Source: Neorhizobium huautlense
GTDB taxonomy: Bacteria > Pseudomonadota > Alphaproteobacteria > Rhizobiales > Rhizobiaceae
Reading direction: 5' to 3'
DNA length: 64,000 nucleotides
NCBI RefSeq assembly: GCF_030811685.1
Contig: NZ_JAUSRF010000001.1
Span: 434,001-498,000 of the forward strand
Part shown: in pieces, positions 1-9,095 of the stretch
Layout: each line of letters begins with the position of its first letter
Numbering within the stretch: position 1 is the stretch's first letter
Notes under the pieces: model-generated
What the model was told of the DNA's origin: nothing
Seen by the model: only the letters and a program-made list of their open reading frames with translations
Databases searched by the model: none
Position numbers and translations under genes: made by a program

Positions 1-681
1 CTGGAACTGTTTCTGTCGCAGCATCCGGCCGGCATTCTCATGGCCGGCGGCCAGAACCAGCAGGTCATCGTCGATCTCATTCTCGGCGCCAGATGTCCCG
101 TCGTGCATATGATCGACATCAACCTGACGGCGCTCGGCACCGTGGTCGGCTCCGACCACTGCACCGCTGCGAAAGTTGCCGTCCGCCATCTGCTGGATTG
201 CGGTTATCGCCGTATCGCCATTCTCGGTGCGGGCGTCGACCTGCGTGTACAGCGGCGTCTGGAAGGGTATCGCGTCACCCTGGAGGAAGAAGGGCTGTAT
301 GATCCGCAACTGGTGATGATGTTGCCGGAATCGACATCGGTACCCCTTGGATGCCGCATGCTGCGCGAAACCGTGGAACGTCATCCCGCTGTCGATGCCG
401 TGTTCTGTCTCAACGACGATCTGGCGCTCGGCGCCTATTTCGAATGCAGGCGTCGCGGCATTCGTGTGCCGGAGGATTTTGGCATCTGCGGTTACAACGA
501 CGTCAATTTTGCCGCCGTTGCCGAGCCACCGCTGACGACGGTGCGCATTCCGCGCTACGACATGGGATATCGCGCCGCCGATCTGCTCATCCGTCAGATC
601 AATGGCGAGAAGAATGCGACGCAATCCGTCGATCTCGGTTTCGAGTTGAAAGTGCGCGGCACGACAAGGCCTCCGACCTGA
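1..681 (+). CDS. LacI/GalR-family transcriptional regulator, ligand-binding part (5' truncated by window edge)
   Basis: The reading frame is open from the first base and ends with TGA at 679-681, so only the C-terminal ~226 residues are present and the DNA-binding helix-turn-helix lies outside the window. The visible part is a periplasmic-binding-protein-like sugar-sensing domain of the LacI/GalR (GntR-like) type. It has the RRLEGYR segment, the [11 protein letters not shown] segment typical of the effector domain, GICGYNDV, and the final [18 protein letters not shown] segment. The next gene downstream on the same strand is a transporter, which it might control, but nothing in the sequence proves this and the ligand cannot be named. 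Confidence 0.85.
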   Translation: MELFLSQHPAGILMAGGQNQQVIVDLILGARCPVVHMIDINLTALGTVVGSDHCTAAKVAVRHLLDCGYRRIAILGAGVDLRVQRRLEGYRVTLEEEGLYDPQLVMMLPESTSVPLGCRMLRETVERHPAVDAVFCLNDDLALGAYFECRRRGIRVPEDFGICGYNDVNFAAVAEPPLTTVRIPRYDMGYRAADLLIRQINGEKNATQSVDLGFELKVRGTTRPPT

Positions 682-830
682 TCAACAGGGGCCGCATTTT
701 CCCGATTTTCTCGGCGACATGCGCAAAACAATGCCCGCAATGTCGTAACTGGACGATTTGGCCCGAAACCGACCTTGACCTCTGTCAACTCCACCTGCAT
801 CGGCAGGCTTTGGAATTGAGGGAGGTCCTC

Positions 831-1787
831 TTGAAAGCGCTTGCATCCTTTTCCGCCTTTGTCGGCAAGACCTTTGCCCTGTGGGTCATCGTCTTTGCCG
901 TCCTGGGCTTCGTATTCCCTGATCTGTTCAAGCAGATCGGTCCCTATATCGTGACCCTGCTCGGCATCATCATGTTCGGCATGGGTCTGACCCTGTCGCT
1001 CGACGATTTTCGCGAAGTGGTGAAACGGCCTGTCGAGGTCAGCATCGGCGTTGTCGCGCAATTCCTCATCATGCCGGCGCTTGCTGTCCTGCTGACGCGT
1101 ATCATTCCGATGTCGCCGGAAGTGGCTGCCGGTGTCATTCTCGTCGGCTGCTGCCCGGGCGGCACGTCCAGCAATGTCATGACCTATCTGAGCAAGGGTA
1201 ATGTCGCCCTGTCCGTCGCCTGCACCAGCGTCACTACGCTCGCCGCACCGATCGTCACGCCTTTCCTGGTCTGGATGTTTGCCAGCCAGTATCTGCCGGT
1301 GGATGGCTGGGCCATGTTCATCAGCATCGTCAAGGTCGTGCTGGTGCCGCTGGCGCTTGGTTTTGCCGTCCAGAAGCTCATCCCCACCGTCGTCAAGGCG
1401 GCCATCCCGGTCCTGCCGCTGGTCAGCGTCATCGGTATCGTCCTGATCGTCTCGGCCGTCGTGGGTGCCAGCAAGGGCGCAATCGTCCAGTCCGGCCTGA
1501 TGATCTTTGCCGTCGTCGTTCTGCACAACGGCCTTGGTTATCTGCTCGGTTTCTTCGCAGCCAAGGCGTTTGGCCTGTCGCTTGCCAAACGCAAGGCCAT
1601 CGCCATCGAAGTCGGCATGCAGAACAGCGGCCTTGGTGCTGCCCTCGCGACCGCCTATTTCTCGCCGCTGGCGGCGGTGCCGAGCGCCATCTTCAGCGTC
1701 TGGCACAATATTTCCGGTGCGCTGCTGGCCAATTTTTTTGCCGACCGCGTTGATGCCACGGACAAGACTGCTGCACCGGCCGAGTGA
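831..1787 (+). CDS. Bile acid:sodium symporter (BASS) family transporter
   Basis: Predicted inner-membrane protein of 318 residues with about nine to ten hydrophobic segments. The [21 protein letters not shown] and [14 protein letters not shown] motifs are typical of BASS proteins, which import organic acids (pyruvate, pantothenate, keto-acids, bile acids) with sodium. The frame is open further upstream, but I chose the TTG at 831 because GGAGG sits 5 nt before it and the protein then begins at the first membrane segment. The substrate is unknown. It follows the LacI-type regulator by about 150 nt and ends at a strong terminator. Confidence 0.8.
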   Translation: MKALASFSAFVGKTFALWVIVFAVLGFVFPDLFKQIGPYIVTLLGIIMFGMGLTLSLDDFREVVKRPVEVSIGVVAQFLIMPALAVLLTRIIPMSPEVAAGVILVGCCPGGTSSNVMTYLSKGNVALSVACTSVTTLAAPIVTPFLVWMFASQYLPVDGWAMFISIVKVVLVPLALGFAVQKLIPTVVKAAIPVLPLVSVIGIVLIVSAVVGASKGAIVQSGLMIFAVVVLHNGLGYLLGFFAAKAFGLSLAKRKAIAIEVGMQNSGLGAALATAYFSPLAAVPSAIFSVWHNISGALLANFFADRVDATDKTAAPAE

Positions 1788-1803
1788 TCCCGTCCATCTC
1801 ATC

Positions 1804-1837
1804 AATGCAAAGGGCCGCTTACGCGGCCCTTTGCATT
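1804..1837. terminator. Strong hairpin terminator between convergent BASS gene and cysN
   Basis: A perfect 15-bp stem (1804-1818 pairs with 1823-1837) closes on a TTAC tetraloop. Its A-rich left foot and T-rich right foot suit termination from both sides. It lies 17 nt after the BASS stop and about 19 nt after the cysN stop on the other strand, so it probably serves both. Confidence 0.85.
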
Positions 1838-1855
1838 TCGAACTCTTTTCAGCCT

Positions 1856-3358
1856 TCAAATATCACTGCCCGCATTTTTCCACACCGCAGCGGCATCGGC
1901 GGGTGTCAGCCTTTTGACCTCCACCTCGTCCCGGCGACCGGCGAGAAGCTCGCTTGCCATCAACTGTTCGGCAAGGTCGGCAGGCAGAGAAAGCAGCACG
2001 CGATCGCCTTCCCGCTTCAAGCCCGCAAGATTGGCGCGTTTGCCGGTGATCATGCCGCCGGCCACGGTGTTGAGCGTATCCGGATCGATCAGGATGAAGG
2101 CGCCCGTCGCGCGGTTCTGCTCATAGGCATCGAAGATGGCGGTTTCCTCGAAGGCCAGATGCACCTTGCCGATCGCGTTCATGGCAAGGGTCGAGGCATG
2201 CGCTCGCCATTGCCCGGATGAAAGGTCGAGCTGGGTCAGCGGCTCGACTGACACGCGCTGGCGGCGCGAGCCGCTCTTCAGCCAGTAGCGTTTGCCGGGT
2301 TCGATGCCGCTCTGCTGCAACGATACAAGCTGCGCGTCAAAAGCCTTGCCGGTCAGCGGCTGGGCGTCGATCGAGACGATCATGTCGCCACGCGCCACGT
2401 CAACCTGCCGGTCCAGAACCAGCGTCACCGCGTCGCCGGCAACCGCCGCGTTACGCACCAGATCGAAGGTCACGATCTGGCTGACATTGGCGACCGTGCC
2501 GGACGGCAGGATGGCAACGCTATCGCCGGGCTTGATGGCGCCGCCGGAAACCGTGCCCTGATAACCGCGAAAACTTTCGCCCGGGCGCACCACACGCTGC
2601 ACCGGCAGGCGAAAACCGCCGGCCTGTGTGATCCGCACGATGGCAAGCTCAAGCGCCTCGATCAGTGTCGGGCCTTCATACCAGGGCATGGCATCGGATG
2701 CCGGAAGAACAACGTTTTCGCCCTTCAGCGCCGACATCGGAATGGCGGTGATCTGTCGCACGCCGAGAGACAGGGCGAATTCCTGGAATTCGGCACTGAT
2801 GCGCTCGAACACGTCCCTGTCGTAATTGACGAGATCGAACTTGTTGACGGCCAGAACGAACTGGCGAATGCCCATCAGAGAGGCGATCGTGGCATGGCGG
2901 CGCGTCTGTTCCAGAAGCCCAGCGCGCGCATCGGCCAGAAGCACGGCAAGGTCAGCCGTCGAAGCGCCGGTTGCCATGTTGCGTGTATATTGTTCGTGGC
3001 CGGGCGTATCGGCAACGATGAAGGAGCGCTTGTCGGTGGAAAAATAGCGATAGGCGACATCGATGGTAATGCCCTGTTCGCGTTCCGCCTGCAATCCGTC
3101 GAGCAGCAGCGCAAAATCCGGCAGGCCAAGGTCGTTCTGCTGGCCGCTGTCGCGGGCAAGCGTTGCGGCATGGTCTTCCTTGACGGCCTTGGTGTCCCAC
3201 AGAAGACGGCCGATCAGTGTCGATTTGCCATCGTCTACGGAACCACAGGTGATCAGCCGCAACGGCCGCGCGTCACGGGTGACGCGCGCAGCCGATTCCG
3301 CAAAGGGCAGAATGGTGGCGGAAGAGGAATGGTGTGAGGATATGGCCGATGCGCTCAT
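1856..3358 (-). CDS. cysN: Sulfate adenylyltransferase subunit 1 (GTPase subunit)
   Basis: CysN, 500 aa, is the GTP-hydrolysing subunit of ATP sulfurylase, which with CysD makes adenosine 5'-phosphosulfate (APS) from ATP and sulfate in the cytoplasm. The elongation-factor-like GTPase motifs are clear: GSVDDGKST near residues 39-47, DTPGHEQY and NKFDLV, followed by two beta-barrel domains. The protein stops at 500 aa, so it lacks the C-terminal APS-kinase domain found in NodQ/CysNC fusions. This fits the APS-type reductase encoded upstream, which does not need PAPS. The start lies 1 nt after the cysD stop, consistent with translational coupling. Confidence 0.95.
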   Translation of the reverse strand: MSASAISSHHSSSATILPFAESAARVTRDARPLRLITCGSVDDGKSTLIGRLLWDTKAVKEDHAATLARDSGQQNDLGLPDFALLLDGLQAEREQGITIDVAYRYFSTDKRSFIVADTPGHEQYTRNMATGASTADLAVLLADARAGLLEQTRRHATIASLMGIRQFVLAVNKFDLVNYDRDVFERISAEFQEFALSLGVRQITAIPMSALKGENVVLPASDAMPWYEGPTLIEALELAIVRITQAGGFRLPVQRVVRPGESFRGYQGTVSGGAIKPGDSVAILPSGTVANVSQIVTFDLVRNAAVAGDAVTLVLDRQVDVARGDMIVSIDAQPLTGKAFDAQLVSLQQSGIEPGKRYWLKSGSRRQRVSVEPLTQLDLSSGQWRAHASTLAMNAIGKVHLAFEETAIFDAYEQNRATGAFILIDPDTLNTVAGGMITGKRANLAGLKREGDRVLLSLPADLAEQLMASELLAGRRDEVEVKRLTPADAAAVWKNAGSDI

Positions 3359-3359
3359 C

Positions 3360-4313
3360 TCAGAAATATCCTTCCCGTTTCTTCTTTTCCATGGAGCCGG
3401 ACTGGTCGCGGTCGATGGCGCGGCCCTGCCGTTCGGAGACGGTGGCGATTTCCAGCTCGGCGATGATTTCCTCGAGATTGGAGGCGGTCGAGCGGATGGC
3501 GCCGGTCAGCGGAAAGCAGCCGAGCGTGCGAAAGCGGATCATGCCGCGCTTCACTTCTTCGCCGTCTTTAAGTTCCAGCCGCGGATCTTCGGCCAGAACC
3601 ATCATCCCGTCGCGCTCCACATAAGGGCGCTCGGCGGCGTAATAGAGCGGTACCAGCGGAATATCCTCCGCCTGGATGTAGCGCCAGATATCCACCTCGG
3701 TCCAGTTGGACAGCGGGAAAGCGCGCACGCTTTCACCCTTGCGGATCATGCCGTTATAGACGTTCCACAATTCCGGGCGCTGGTTGCGCGGATCCCATTT
3801 GTGGTCGGGCGAGCGGAAGGAATAAATACGTTCCTTGGCGCGGCTCGCTTCCTCGTCACGCCGTGCACCGCCAAAGGCGGCGTCATAACCGCCGGCATCC
3901 AGCGCCTGTTTCAGCGCTTCCGTCTTCATCACGTCGGTATAAAAGGCCGAGCCGTGTGTAAAAGGCGTGATGTTTTCGGCAGCGCCGCGCTTGTTGGTGT
4001 GCACAACCAGGTCGAGATCGTATTCCTCGGCCACACGGTTGCGGAACTCGATCATCTCCCTGAATTTCCAGGTCGTGTCGACATGGAGAAGCGGGAAGGG
4101 CACCCGGCCGGGGAAAAAGGCCTTGCGCGCCAGATGCAGCAGCACAGAGGAATCCTTGCCGATGGAATAGAGCATCACCGGATTGTCGAACTCGGCAGCC
4201 ACCTCCCGGAAGATATGGATCGCTTCGTTTTCGAGCGCTTTCAGATGCGGGTCGAGCGGTGGTCTGGAAACGGGTGGATTCTTGATTTCCGTTTCCTGGA
4301 CGGAAAGAGGCAT
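3360..4313 (-). CDS. cysD: Sulfate adenylyltransferase subunit 2
   Basis: CysD, 317 aa, is the catalytic ATP-pyrophosphatase-fold subunit of the CysDN ATP sulfurylase. The PP-loop is visible as [18 protein letters not shown] near residue 50, with [17 protein letters not shown] and [14 protein letters not shown] further on. Length matches the family (about 300-317). The ATG at 4313 has CGGAG six nt upstream. It is the middle gene of the cysH-cysD-cysN operon, 57 nt after cysH. Confidence 0.96.
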   Translation of the reverse strand: MPLSVQETEIKNPPVSRPPLDPHLKALENEAIHIFREVAAEFDNPVMLYSIGKDSSVLLHLARKAFFPGRVPFPLLHVDTTWKFREMIEFRNRVAEEYDLDLVVHTNKRGAAENITPFTHGSAFYTDVMKTEALKQALDAGGYDAAFGGARRDEEASRAKERIYSFRSPDHKWDPRNQRPELWNVYNGMIRKGESVRAFPLSNWTEVDIWRYIQAEDIPLVPLYYAAERPYVERDGMMVLAEDPRLELKDGEEVKRGMIRFRTLGCFPLTGAIRSTASNLEEIIAELEIATVSERQGRAIDRDQSGSMEKKKREGYF

Positions 4314-4370
4314 TTCGATCTCCGGATAATCAGTCTGTTACAAAACACAAGAGCCTGTCGGATAGTGACA

Positions 4371-5138
4371 TCACGCTCGATGGTTGACTATTGCCGTTGC
4401 GTTCTGGGCGTTTTCCGACGCCGGTTGTTCGGCAACATGCAAACCGCATTCGCGCTTTTCATCATTCTCCCACCACCAGCGCCCGGCACGTTCGCTCTCG
4501 CCGGGTTTGATGGCGCGGGTACAGGGCTCGCAGCCGATGGACGGATATCCGCGCGCGTGGAGAGGATTGACCGGAATTGCGTTTCTGGCAACATGCAATT
4601 TTATGGTGTCGATATCCCAGTCAGCCAAAGGATTGACCTTGAGCATGCTGCGCTCGGCATCGAACTCGACAAAAGGCGTCGTTGCCCGGTTGCCGGACTG
4701 GCCGCGGCGAAGCCCAGTGATCCACACTTCGGCACCGCCAAGCGCCTTTGCCAGCGGGATCAGCTTGCGCACATGACAGCAGGCATGGCGGGCTTCGATG
4801 CTTTCGTAAAAGCCGTTGAGGCCATGCTTGGCCGCATAGGCATCGATATCGTCCTGTTCGGGGTGAAACCGGCGAATGGAGAGTTGATACCGCTCTTCCG
4901 TCTCGGCGATCAGGTCCACCGTTTCCTTGAACAGGCGCCCGGTTTGCAGCGTCGATACCTCGATCGGCAGGCGATGCGTACCGATTGCTGCGGTGATCAC
5001 CTGATCCTCGATGCCGAGAGAGGTGGTGAGCACGGCATGACCCAACGTCGCCGCAAGCGACAGGCGGCCGGCAAGATCAAGCTGTGCGAATTGGGTATCG
5101 AGAGAGGCAATCTCCGCGGAGGCGGCATGAACTGTCAT
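4371..5138 (-). CDS. cysH: Adenylyl-sulfate (APS) reductase, CysH family
   Basis: Assimilatory sulfonucleotide reductase, 255 aa, reducing activated sulfate to sulfite. It carries both cysteine pairs of the 4Fe-4S APS-reductase subtype (ACCHVRKLIPL and GCEPCT), plus the C-terminal ECGLH catalytic cysteine motif. E. coli-type PAPS reductases lack the two pairs. APS use is consistent with the absence of a CysC domain on CysN. First gene of the cysHDN operon, divergent from an Rrf2-family regulator, with a palindrome 32 nt before its start codon. Confidence 0.93.
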   Translation of the reverse strand: MTVHAASAEIASLDTQFAQLDLAGRLSLAATLGHAVLTTSLGIEDQVITAAIGTHRLPIEVSTLQTGRLFKETVDLIAETEERYQLSIRRFHPEQDDIDAYAAKHGLNGFYESIEARHACCHVRKLIPLAKALGGAEVWITGLRRGQSGNRATTPFVEFDAERSMLKVNPLADWDIDTIKLHVARNAIPVNPLHARGYPSIGCEPCTRAIKPGESERAGRWWWENDEKRECGLHVAEQPASENAQNATAIVNHRA

Positions 5139-5619
5139 AACTTCATTCCGTTTTCTGTAGGGTAATTATCCCCGTGACCACGGGGTAAAGCCAGAAAAAC
5201 GGGTTTCAACGCAGCCCTACGGGGAGCAAATATCACTCCAAACGCATAAACACGGAGAAAACCGCCGCTGAGAGCCGCATTTTCGGGAATATTGCCGTTC
5301 TATCGGCCCAGTGGCAGGCGTGTCGCATGTAGGCCTGAAATGTATCTTCGGTGCGACGTTGAGCGGCTTGGATAGGGATCAATCAACAAGCGTCTTCACG
5401 AAACACATCTCCACGTTAATCAACGACAACAATATTTACCCGCTGCGATGCGGCATTCGTTTGTAATCATTTATCATTTGGGTTAGGCAGAAGGTGTCGC
5501 ACGTCAAACGTGTTTGCGTCGCGCCGGAGTTTTTGAGATCCCCTCCGCGAATTCTCGAAACTGAGATCTTCCGCGTTCAGTCATACCTGGCTCGAGCGTG
5601 CGGATATGATGGTCGCGTT
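5139..5619. other. 481-nt divergent intergenic region (cysH / Rrf2 regulator)
   Basis: No convincing gene is present. An open frame upstream of the Rrf2 start (from 5494) lacks family similarity and a ribosome-binding site, so I treat it as leader. The region should hold both promoters. The only clear element is the palindrome at 5170-5185 next to cysH. Confidence 0.6.
5170..5185. promoter_or_regulatory. Candidate sulfur-regulator operator upstream of cysH
   Basis: Perfect inverted repeat CCCCGTG-AC-CACGGGG with 7-bp arms and a 2-nt spacer, 32 nt upstream of the cysH start. It is next to an AT-rich TAATTA core that could be part of the promoter. Its position fits a repressor site. The divergently encoded Rrf2 protein is the obvious candidate binder, which is an inference. 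Confidence 0.5.
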
Positions 5620-6075
5620 ATGATATCGCAGAAAGCGAAATATGCGCTGAGGGCACTGGCCGCACTCGCGCAGGCTCATCCTGAAGAGCCGATGATGATC
5701 TCGGAGATTGCCCAGCAGCAGAGCATCCCGAAGAAGTTTCTCGAGCAGATTCTGCTCGACCTCAAACGCTCGGGCATTGTCGAAAGCCGGCGCGGCAAAC
5801 AGGGGGGATATCTTCTCCTGAAATCCGCCGACGAGATCAGTTTTGGCGAGGTCCTGCGCCTTGTCGACGGGCCGATCGCGCCGCTTCCCTGCCTGTCGCA
5901 GACAGCCTACCGCAAATGCGAGGATTGCGACGGCGAACATCTGTGCGAAATCCGCCATGTCTTTGCGCGCGTGGCGGATGCAACGCGCGATGTGTTGTTC
6001 AATACGACGATTGCCGATGCGGTCGAAGGGGCCGGATCGACCAAGGCACCGGTTCGGGAATTGCTGACGGCGTGA
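5620..6075 (+). CDS. Rrf2-family transcriptional regulator (probable sulfur or Fe-S regulator)
   Basis: 151 aa. Its N-terminal winged helix-turn-helix starts MISQKAKYALRALAALA and includes KKFLEQILLDLKRSGIVESRRGKQGGYLL, the Rrf2/IscR/CymR signature. Four cysteines follow the DNA-binding domain in the pattern C-x8-C-x2-C-x5-C (CLSQTAYRKCEDCDGEHLC), so it may bind an Fe-S cluster. I start at ATG 5620 because family similarity begins exactly there. Being divergent from cysHDN suggests control of sulfate assimilation, as CymR-type Rrf2 proteins do in other bacteria. This is inference from position. Confidence 0.85.
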   Translation: MISQKAKYALRALAALAQAHPEEPMMISEIAQQQSIPKKFLEQILLDLKRSGIVESRRGKQGGYLLLKSADEISFGEVLRLVDGPIAPLPCLSQTAYRKCEDCDGEHLCEIRHVFARVADATRDVLFNTTIADAVEGAGSTKAPVRELLTA

Positions 6076-6087
6076 ACTTGCGTCGCG

Positions 6088-6441
6088 TCATGGCTTGTTC
6101 GAGTGCCTGGCATAAACTTTCGGATCGAAATCGACCCTTTGCATATTTCCGTCGGGGGTTTTGAGAACGAGTTCCACACTTCCGCCCATCGAGTGCATGT
6201 AGCGTACGATCGATGATACCAGCACATCGTCTGCGTGTTCGATTTTCGAAACGGTATTTTGGGTCATCGCGGCCCTTCTGGCCACATCCTGTTGCGTTAA
6301 ACCTGTCGCTTTTCGCAGTTCCGCAAGTGCATTTCCCATGCGGCGCGCTTCGCGTTTAGCATCGAGTTCCGCCCTTACATCGTCCGGCAGTTCTGCGCGC
6401 AGGTCATTCCAATCCGTACCGGTCATCCTATTCCTAGCCAT
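6088..6441 (-). CDS. XRE-family antitoxin of a HigBA-like toxin-antitoxin pair
   Basis: 117 aa with a Cro/C1 helix-turn-helix in the middle (RKATGLTQQDVARRAAMTQNTVSKIEHADD, residues ~43-72). A short C-terminal part containing VELVLKTPDG probably contacts the toxin. It overlaps the upstream toxin gene by 19 nt and is the second gene, the HigBA order. It should neutralise the toxin and, by family knowledge, repress the shared promoter. It is convergent with the Rrf2 gene, only 12 nt away. Confidence 0.8.
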   Translation of the reverse strand: MARNRMTGTDWNDLRAELPDDVRAELDAKREARRMGNALAELRKATGLTQQDVARRAAMTQNTVSKIEHADDVLVSSIVRYMHSMGGSVELVLKTPDGNMQRVDFDPKVYARHSNKP

Positions 6442-6770
6442 GAATCAAACCTCGCATCGGCTTTGGTGATCAGCTTTTTGTAAAAGAACATCTCATTCAT
6501 GCCCTGCTTGTCGCCGCCACATAAAATGATCGCGGATTGATCGGGATCGAAGGCAAAGGCGAAACGCCAAATCTGCCGGCCAAAACGAATGCGGATCTCC
6601 TTCATGTTCGCATGCCTGGACCCATTGAGCGTGTCCACCTCCGGCCGACCGAGGAAAGGTCCGGCCTCTTGGAGATGATCGAGAACCGCGCCGGTAATCC
6701 CTTTCAATTCCTTGGGTAGAGATTTCCACTCAGGAACAAATTCATCATGGAAGATAACCCGATAAGACAC
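6423..6770 (-). CDS. HigB / phage Gp49-like RelE-superfamily toxin
   Basis: 115 aa, Gp49-like (HigB-type) toxin with the typical features: basic residues, KEIRIRFGRQIWRFAFAFDP in the core, and a C-terminal EMFFYKKLITKADA segment. Such toxins cleave mRNA on the ribosome. The start codon is GTG at 6770, chosen because AGGAGG stands 4 nt before it. A perfect 16-bp palindrome lies 13 nt further upstream, probably the autoregulatory operator. Confidence 0.8.
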   Translation of the reverse strand: MSYRVIFHDEFVPEWKSLPKELKGITGAVLDHLQEAGPFLGRPEVDTLNGSRHANMKEIRIRFGRQIWRFAFAFDPDQSAIILCGGDKQGMNEMFFYKKLITKADARFDSWLGIG

Positions 6771-6783
6771 GTCACCTCCTTGT

Positions 6784-6799
6784 ATATCTTTAAAGATAT
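6784..6799. promoter_or_regulatory. Perfect 16-bp palindrome, probable HigBA operator
   Basis: ATATCTTTAAAGATAT is its own reverse complement. It lies 14-29 nt before the GTG start of the HigB-like toxin, where a TA autorepressor would be expected to bind. The binding protein is inferred, not shown. Confidence 0.55.
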
Positions 6800-7100
6800 T
6801 AAATCAATGGCTTTTGATGTCTTTTTGGTTGTGGTTATTGTGCTTCACACCTGATTGCGTAAGGCGAAGATTTGCGCGAAACAATCACGAAATTCGACGG
6901 GAAAAGGTGTTTTTCGCCGAACTCCCATTCCGCCTCGAAGCATTTTCCCAACATGGTCATTCTGTCTATCAGCATCGGCAAGGCCCATTCTTTGCCGTTC
7001 CGCCCCGCTCAAGGGAAACAGTTTTGCCTTCTTTTCGCCGTCAATTGACTAACACGACCTGCCCGATAGAGTTTAGGCACGAGACCACAGGAGGGACCTC
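6800..7100. other. Intergenic region upstream of cysP
   Basis: About 300 nt between the HigBA promoter and cysP. A 97-codon open frame here has no family features or ribosome-binding site and was not accepted. Apart from a plausible sigma-70-like promoter at 7045-7072, I see no regulatory element I can name. Confidence 0.5.
7045..7072 (+). promoter_or_regulatory. Candidate sigma-70 promoter of the cysPTWA operon
   Basis: TTGACT (7045-7050) and TAGAGT (7067-7072) are spaced by 16 nt, with the likely transcription start about 25 nt before the cysP start codon. Matches to the -35 and -10 consensus are 5/6 and 4/6. Confidence 0.4.
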
Positions 7101-8138
7101 ATGCTGAACTTTACCGACGGAATTTCGAAGCGGCTGATGATGCTGGCACTCGGTGCAGCGCTTGCCGCTGGCAGCGTGGCACCCGCTTTCGCACAGACGC
7201 AGCTCCTCAACGTGTCCTACGATCCGACGCGCGAGCTCTACAAGGATTTCAATGCCGCCTTCCTGAAACACTGGAAAGCCGAGGGCGGTGACGATGTCAC
7301 CATCCGGCAGTCGCATGGCGGCTCCGGCGCGCAGGCGCGCTCCGTCATCGATGGTCTCGATGCCGATGTCGTGACGCTCGCATTGGAAAGCGATATCAAC
7401 GCCATCCAGAAGACCGGCAAGATCAAGGAAGACTGGCGCACTCGCCTGCCCAACAACGCTTCACCCTATACCTCCACGATCGTTTTCCTTGTTCGCAAGG
7501 GCAATCCGAAAGGCATCAAGAACTGGGGCGACCTCGTGAAGGGCGACGTGCAGATCGTCACCCCGAACCCGAAAACATCGGGCGGCGCCCGCTGGAACTA
7601 TCTCGCTGCCTGGGCATGGGCCAATGAGGAATTCAAGGGCGATCAGGACAAGATCAAGGCCTATATCTCCGATCTCTACAAGCGCGCTCCCGTTCTCGAT
7701 ACCGGCGCCCGCGGCTCGACCGTGACCTTCGCACAGCGCCAGATCGGCGACGTTCTTCTCGCCTGGGAAAACGAGGCCTATCTCGCCGGTGAGGAATTCG
7801 GCAAGGATGCGTTCGACATCGTCGTGCCGCCGATTTCCATTCTGGCCGAACCGCCGGTGTCCGTCGTCGACAGCGTTGTCGATGCCAAGGGCACCCGCAA
7901 GGTGGCGGAAGCCTATCTGAACTATCTCTATTCGGATGAAGGCCAGAACATCGCGGCCAAGCATTTCTATCGCCCGTCCAAGCGCGATGTGGTGAAGCCG
8001 GAACTTCTGAAGCAGCTTCCGGATATCAAGCTTGTCACCATTGATGACCCGCTGTTCGGCGGCTGGAAAAAGGCGCAGCCCGAGCATTTTGGCGATGGCG
8101 GCATCTTCGACCAGATCTACAAGCCCGGCGCCCGTTGA
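7101..8138 (+). CDS. cysP: Sulfate ABC transporter periplasmic sulfate-binding protein
   Basis: 345 aa, secreted to the periplasm. A signal peptide with a hydrophobic stretch [19 protein letters not shown] ends in AFA-Q near residue 31. The mature part has the sulfate-binding-protein signatures [54 protein letters not shown] and WENEAY. A GGAGGG motif precedes the ATG by 6 nt. It delivers sulfate (and often thiosulfate) to the CysTWA permease encoded immediately downstream. Sbp would be an equally valid name. Confidence 0.93.
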   Translation: MLNFTDGISKRLMMLALGAALAAGSVAPAFAQTQLLNVSYDPTRELYKDFNAAFLKHWKAEGGDDVTIRQSHGGSGAQARSVIDGLDADVVTLALESDINAIQKTGKIKEDWRTRLPNNASPYTSTIVFLVRKGNPKGIKNWGDLVKGDVQIVTPNPKTSGGARWNYLAAWAWANEEFKGDQDKIKAYISDLYKRAPVLDTGARGSTVTFAQRQIGDVLLAWENEAYLAGEEFGKDAFDIVVPPISILAEPPVSVVDSVVDAKGTRKVAEAYLNYLYSDEGQNIAAKHFYRPSKRDVVKPELLKQLPDIKLVTIDDPLFGGWKKAQPEHFGDGGIFDQIYKPGAR

Positions 8139-8237
8139 TGATCGGTTGCGCCACCAAGTGACACTGACGGCACGGTGCGGTAGTTTTGACCTGCACCGTT
8201 GCCATGTTGGGCCTGTATCTCGAACTCGGAACCAAGC

Positions 8238-9095
8238 ATGACCGCATCCGCCACCGCCTCAAAGGCGGGCTGGAGAGTAAAGCAGCCGAGCATCATCCCG
8301 GGTTTCGGGCTGACACTCGGCTTTTCGCTCACCTACCTGTCGCTGATCATTCTCATTCCCATAACCGGCCTGCTCTGGCGCACGGCCGAACTCGGCTGGT
8401 CCGGCTTTTTCGCCATCCTAACCGATGAACGCACCATCCGGGCGCTAACCGTTTCCTTCGGCACGGCCTTTGCCGCAGCCCTCATCAACGTCATCTTCGG
8501 TACCATTCTCGCCTGGGTGCTGACCCGTTACCGGTTTCCCGGCCGCCGGCTGATCGATGCCATGGTGGACCTGCCATTTGCGCTGCCCACGGCCGTTGCC
8601 GGCATCGCCTTTGCTTCGCTTTATGCGCCGAATGGCTGGATCGGTTCGCTGTTCATGCCCTTCCGCATCGCGTTCACACCTTACGGCATCGTCATTGCCC
8701 TGATCTTCATCGGCCTGCCCTTCGTGGTGCGCACGGTGCAACCGATCATGGAGGAAATCGACGGTGAGGTGGAGGAAGCCGCCGCCACACTTGGCGCCAA
8801 CCGTTTCCAGACCATCTTCCAGGTGCTGCTGCCGAGCCTCACGCCCGCCGTCCTCACCGGTTTTGCGCTCGCTTTCGCGCGTGGCGTCGGGGAATATGGC
8901 TCGGTCATCTTCATCGCCGGCAATATCCCCTATGTCTCGGAAATCGCGCCGCTGCTGATCGTCATCCGGCTGGAAGAATTCAACTATGCCGGCGCCACCG
9001 CGATCGCCACGATCATGCTATTGATCTCGTTCGCCATGCTGCTGGTGATCAATCTCATCCAGGCCTGGAGCCGCAGGAGGTATGGCAATGTCTGA
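8238..9095 (+). CDS. cysT: Sulfate/thiosulfate ABC transporter permease CysT (CysU)
   Basis: 285 aa with six predicted membrane helices and the EAA loop EEIDGEVEEAAATLGANRFQ that docks to the ATPase. FGLTLGFSLTYLSLIILIPI marks the CysT N-terminus. The frame is open from 8199, but the ATG at 8238 gives the usual family length. It overlaps cysW by 8 nt or more and is the second gene of cysPTWA. Confidence 0.92.
   Translation: MTASATASKAGWRVKQPSIIPGFGLTLGFSLTYLSLIILIPITGLLWRTAELGWSGFFAILTDERTIRALTVSFGTAFAAALINVIFGTILAWVLTRYRFPGRRLIDAMVDLPFALPTAVAGIAFASLYAPNGWIGSLFMPFRIAFTPYGIVIALIFIGLPFVVRTVQPIMEEIDGEVEEAAATLGANRFQTIFQVLLPSLTPAVLTGFALAFARGVGEYGSVIFIAGNIPYVSEIAPLLIVIRLEEFNYAGATAIATIMLLISFAMLLVINLIQAWSRRRYGNV

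Noticed and set aside
1856..3358. NodQ-type CysN-CysC fusion
   Set aside because: The protein ends after the beta-barrel domains at 500 aa; no APS-kinase P-loop follows.
3063..5165. 700-codon open frame on the plus strand
   Set aside because: Antisense to cysN, cysD and cysH, all of which have clear family motifs.
5494..5619. N-terminal extension of the Rrf2 regulator
   Set aside because: No Rrf2 similarity in these 42 residues; the family N-terminus MISQKAKYAL starts at 5620.
6814..7107. 97-codon frame upstream of cysP
   Set aside because: No recognisable domain or ribosome-binding site, and it runs into the cysP start; more likely promoter region.
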